Shown: positions 62,872-64,000 of the stretch, one piece after another
How the letters are laid out: each line of letters begins with the position of its first letter
How positions within the stretch are numbered: position 1 is the first letter of the stretch
Source: Paraspadella gotoi
Lineage: Eukaryota > Chaetognatha
Direction: 5' to 3'
DNA length: 64,000 bases
Assembly (NCBI GenBank): GCA_051294375.1
Contig: JBJCIZ010000239.1
Location: 3,298,523 to 3,362,522, forward strand
The notes under the pieces: model-generated
The model's database searches: none
What the model was told of the DNA's origin: nothing
Seen by the model: only the letters and a program-made list of their open reading frames with translations
Translations under genes and position numbers: made by a program

Positions 62872-64000
62872 ATGAATACAAACACGAGAGTTATGTCTTG
62901 CTTATTTATGAAGGTTTCGCTTTTGCTCTCGTGCTTGGGCGGTTCCTCTCGAGTGGCCGCCGCCAATTCGGCCGCTAAAATCCTTCTGCCGGAGGCGAGC
63001 GACCCTCGTGTTCAGGAAGCCGTCAATTTTGTCGAAGAAAAGCAGCTGGCGAAAGTCGAACTCGTCCCTCAGGTTGGAAGACATCACTGCTGTTGCTGAT
63101 AACGTTGACGGTTAAATTCGATCAATGAATTCGTTCACTCGTAGACGTCCCTTGACCCAGAGTTCCTCTCTCCTTTGGTCGACGCTTACTTGACTCTCTC
63201 GCCGAAATTAAATCGCGACTTAGCCGTGGAGAGGCTTCGCGATCCTCTGAGAATTGCCAATCTTAAAGTCAAGCTCAAGCAGGTAAGACCTTTTTCTGTA
63301 AGCCTTGTATAAGGAGGTGATCAATTTATAGAACGTTTGAGCTCTGAGTTATGGGGCCCGGAATGTGGCGGCCGATGAAAAAAAGATACTAATCAATTTT
63401 TAACCACTTTTTATTAGGCCAATTTGGTTTTAAAATTCCTAATTTCCCTCCCCCACTTGCCATACTTTCCTTACTTCAAGGCAGGCGGCGTGGTCGCCGG
63501 TTGTCAACGGACTACCGAAGATGTCGTTAAAACGGCGATCGAGTTTTTGCGTACGCAATATCCATTACTATTATCAATATTGATTACTATTGTTAAAAAA
63601 AAATTACCAATGTAACTATCACGAATCGCGTAATAATAATATTTCTTAACTACCAAAATGATTAGTAGTAGTAGTATCATTTTACTACTATAAATATTTT
63701 TTTCATTGTACGTCAGACGTCCCCCAATATGCCTTTTTACGGCAGGCGTCCCCAATACCCGGGTCTCCAGTTTGTTTCTGATGTTGAAAGACTCTCGACC
63801 CGTCGCGTTCGCCGACTGCGCAATGAACATTCACCCGACTGCGTGTAAGCGTATGTATGTATGAGCTATGACGATGACATCGTTTATCAAATATTATGAC
63901 TCTATTTTCATCGCAAAAGTGCAGTTATTTTTAGATTGGAAAATTAAATTAAATCAAATTTATCCAGCGGAACTGGCGCAAATTGCCGTGCAAACTTCCA
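62872..64000 (+). CDS. pta: Phosphate acetyltransferase (partial, runs off the window)
   Basis: The enzyme moves an acetyl group between CoA and phosphate (acetyl-CoA + Pi = acetyl-phosphate + CoA). In bacteria and some protists and algae it works with acetate kinase. Exons: 62,872-63,072, 63,145-63,282, 63,481-63,550, 63,746-63,844 and 63,968 to the window end. Phases agree at all four introns. Family sequence is clear: KILLPEASDPRVQEAV, then GGVVAGCQRTTEDVVKTAI, RVSSLFLMLKD, FADCAMNIHPTASELAQIA. The N-terminus (MNTNTRVMSCLFMKVSLLLS) is hydrophobic and could be a targeting or signal peptide, or the true start may lie in another exon. Introns and placement beside HSC70 argue against bacterial contamination. 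Phosphate butyryltransferase is the main alternative. Confidence 0.85.

Noticed and set aside
62872-64000. Bacterial contamination as the source of the phosphate acetyltransferase
   Set aside because: Four introns with consistent phase and GT-AG borders interrupt the frame and the sequence is continuous with the HSC70 region without a gap.

Overview
This is a eukaryotic nuclear window. Nearly every recognisable gene is split by short introns with GT-AG, and sometimes GC-AG, borders. There are no operons, and microsatellites and small repeats are common. The gene set is cytosolic HSP90 and HSC70, a mitochondrial glycine carrier (SLC25A38/Hem25 type), a MUL1/GIDE-like membrane protein, a fragile-X (FMR1/FXR) RNA-binding protein and an intron-containing phosphate acetyltransferase. 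The FXR family points to an animal or a very close relative. Phosphate acetyltransferase is not a usual animal gene, so an early-branching or otherwise unusual lineage is possible; I cannot name the species.

Layout. 1-5,640: (GA)n tracts, a GC-rich block (about 1.0-3.75 kb) with no gene I can identify, and AT-rich repeats with a hammerhead-ribozyme-like motif. 5,727-18,113 and 18,167-32,594: two direct copies of one 12-14 kb segment carrying the glycine carrier (+ strand) and the 3' half of the FXR locus (- strand). The copies differ mainly by dense single-base indels. The first copy is badly frame-broken and the second mostly readable. The second copy also holds two inverted fold-back insertions (20,458-23,720), each ending in a 25-N gap. 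27,532-41,773 (-): the FXR locus with tandem Agenet/Tudor domains, KH domains and several RGG exons, plus a possible nested gene for a tail-anchored protein. 42,557-49,882 (-): a three-exon MUL1-like gene that lacks a RING. Its second intron contains a tRNA-derived SINE and one arm of a 3.8 kb inverted repeat (43,571-47,382 against 48,560-52,403). That arm carries a 5'-truncated HSP90 and a duplicate of the first two MUL1-like exons. 51,308-54,990 (-): intact HSP90, 10 coding exons. 57,734-60,928 (-): intact HSC70, 9 exons. 62,872-64,000 (+): 5' part of phosphate acetyltransferase, running off the window.

HSP90 and HSC70 lie head-to-tail on the same strand, each with perfect heat-shock elements upstream. 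The MUL1-like gene and FXR follow on the same strand. Several mobile-element-like families are spread through introns and spacers. One has terminal inverted repeats that end in TTTCGCCGACCG and enclose telomere-like CCCTAA repeats; another has terminal inverted repeats of about 70 bp; a third carries hammerhead-like cores inside perfect hairpins.

Much of 5.7-32.6 kb looks like incompletely corrected long-read sequence. The large duplications may therefore be assembly products rather than biology. Coordinates and reading frames there are approximate.
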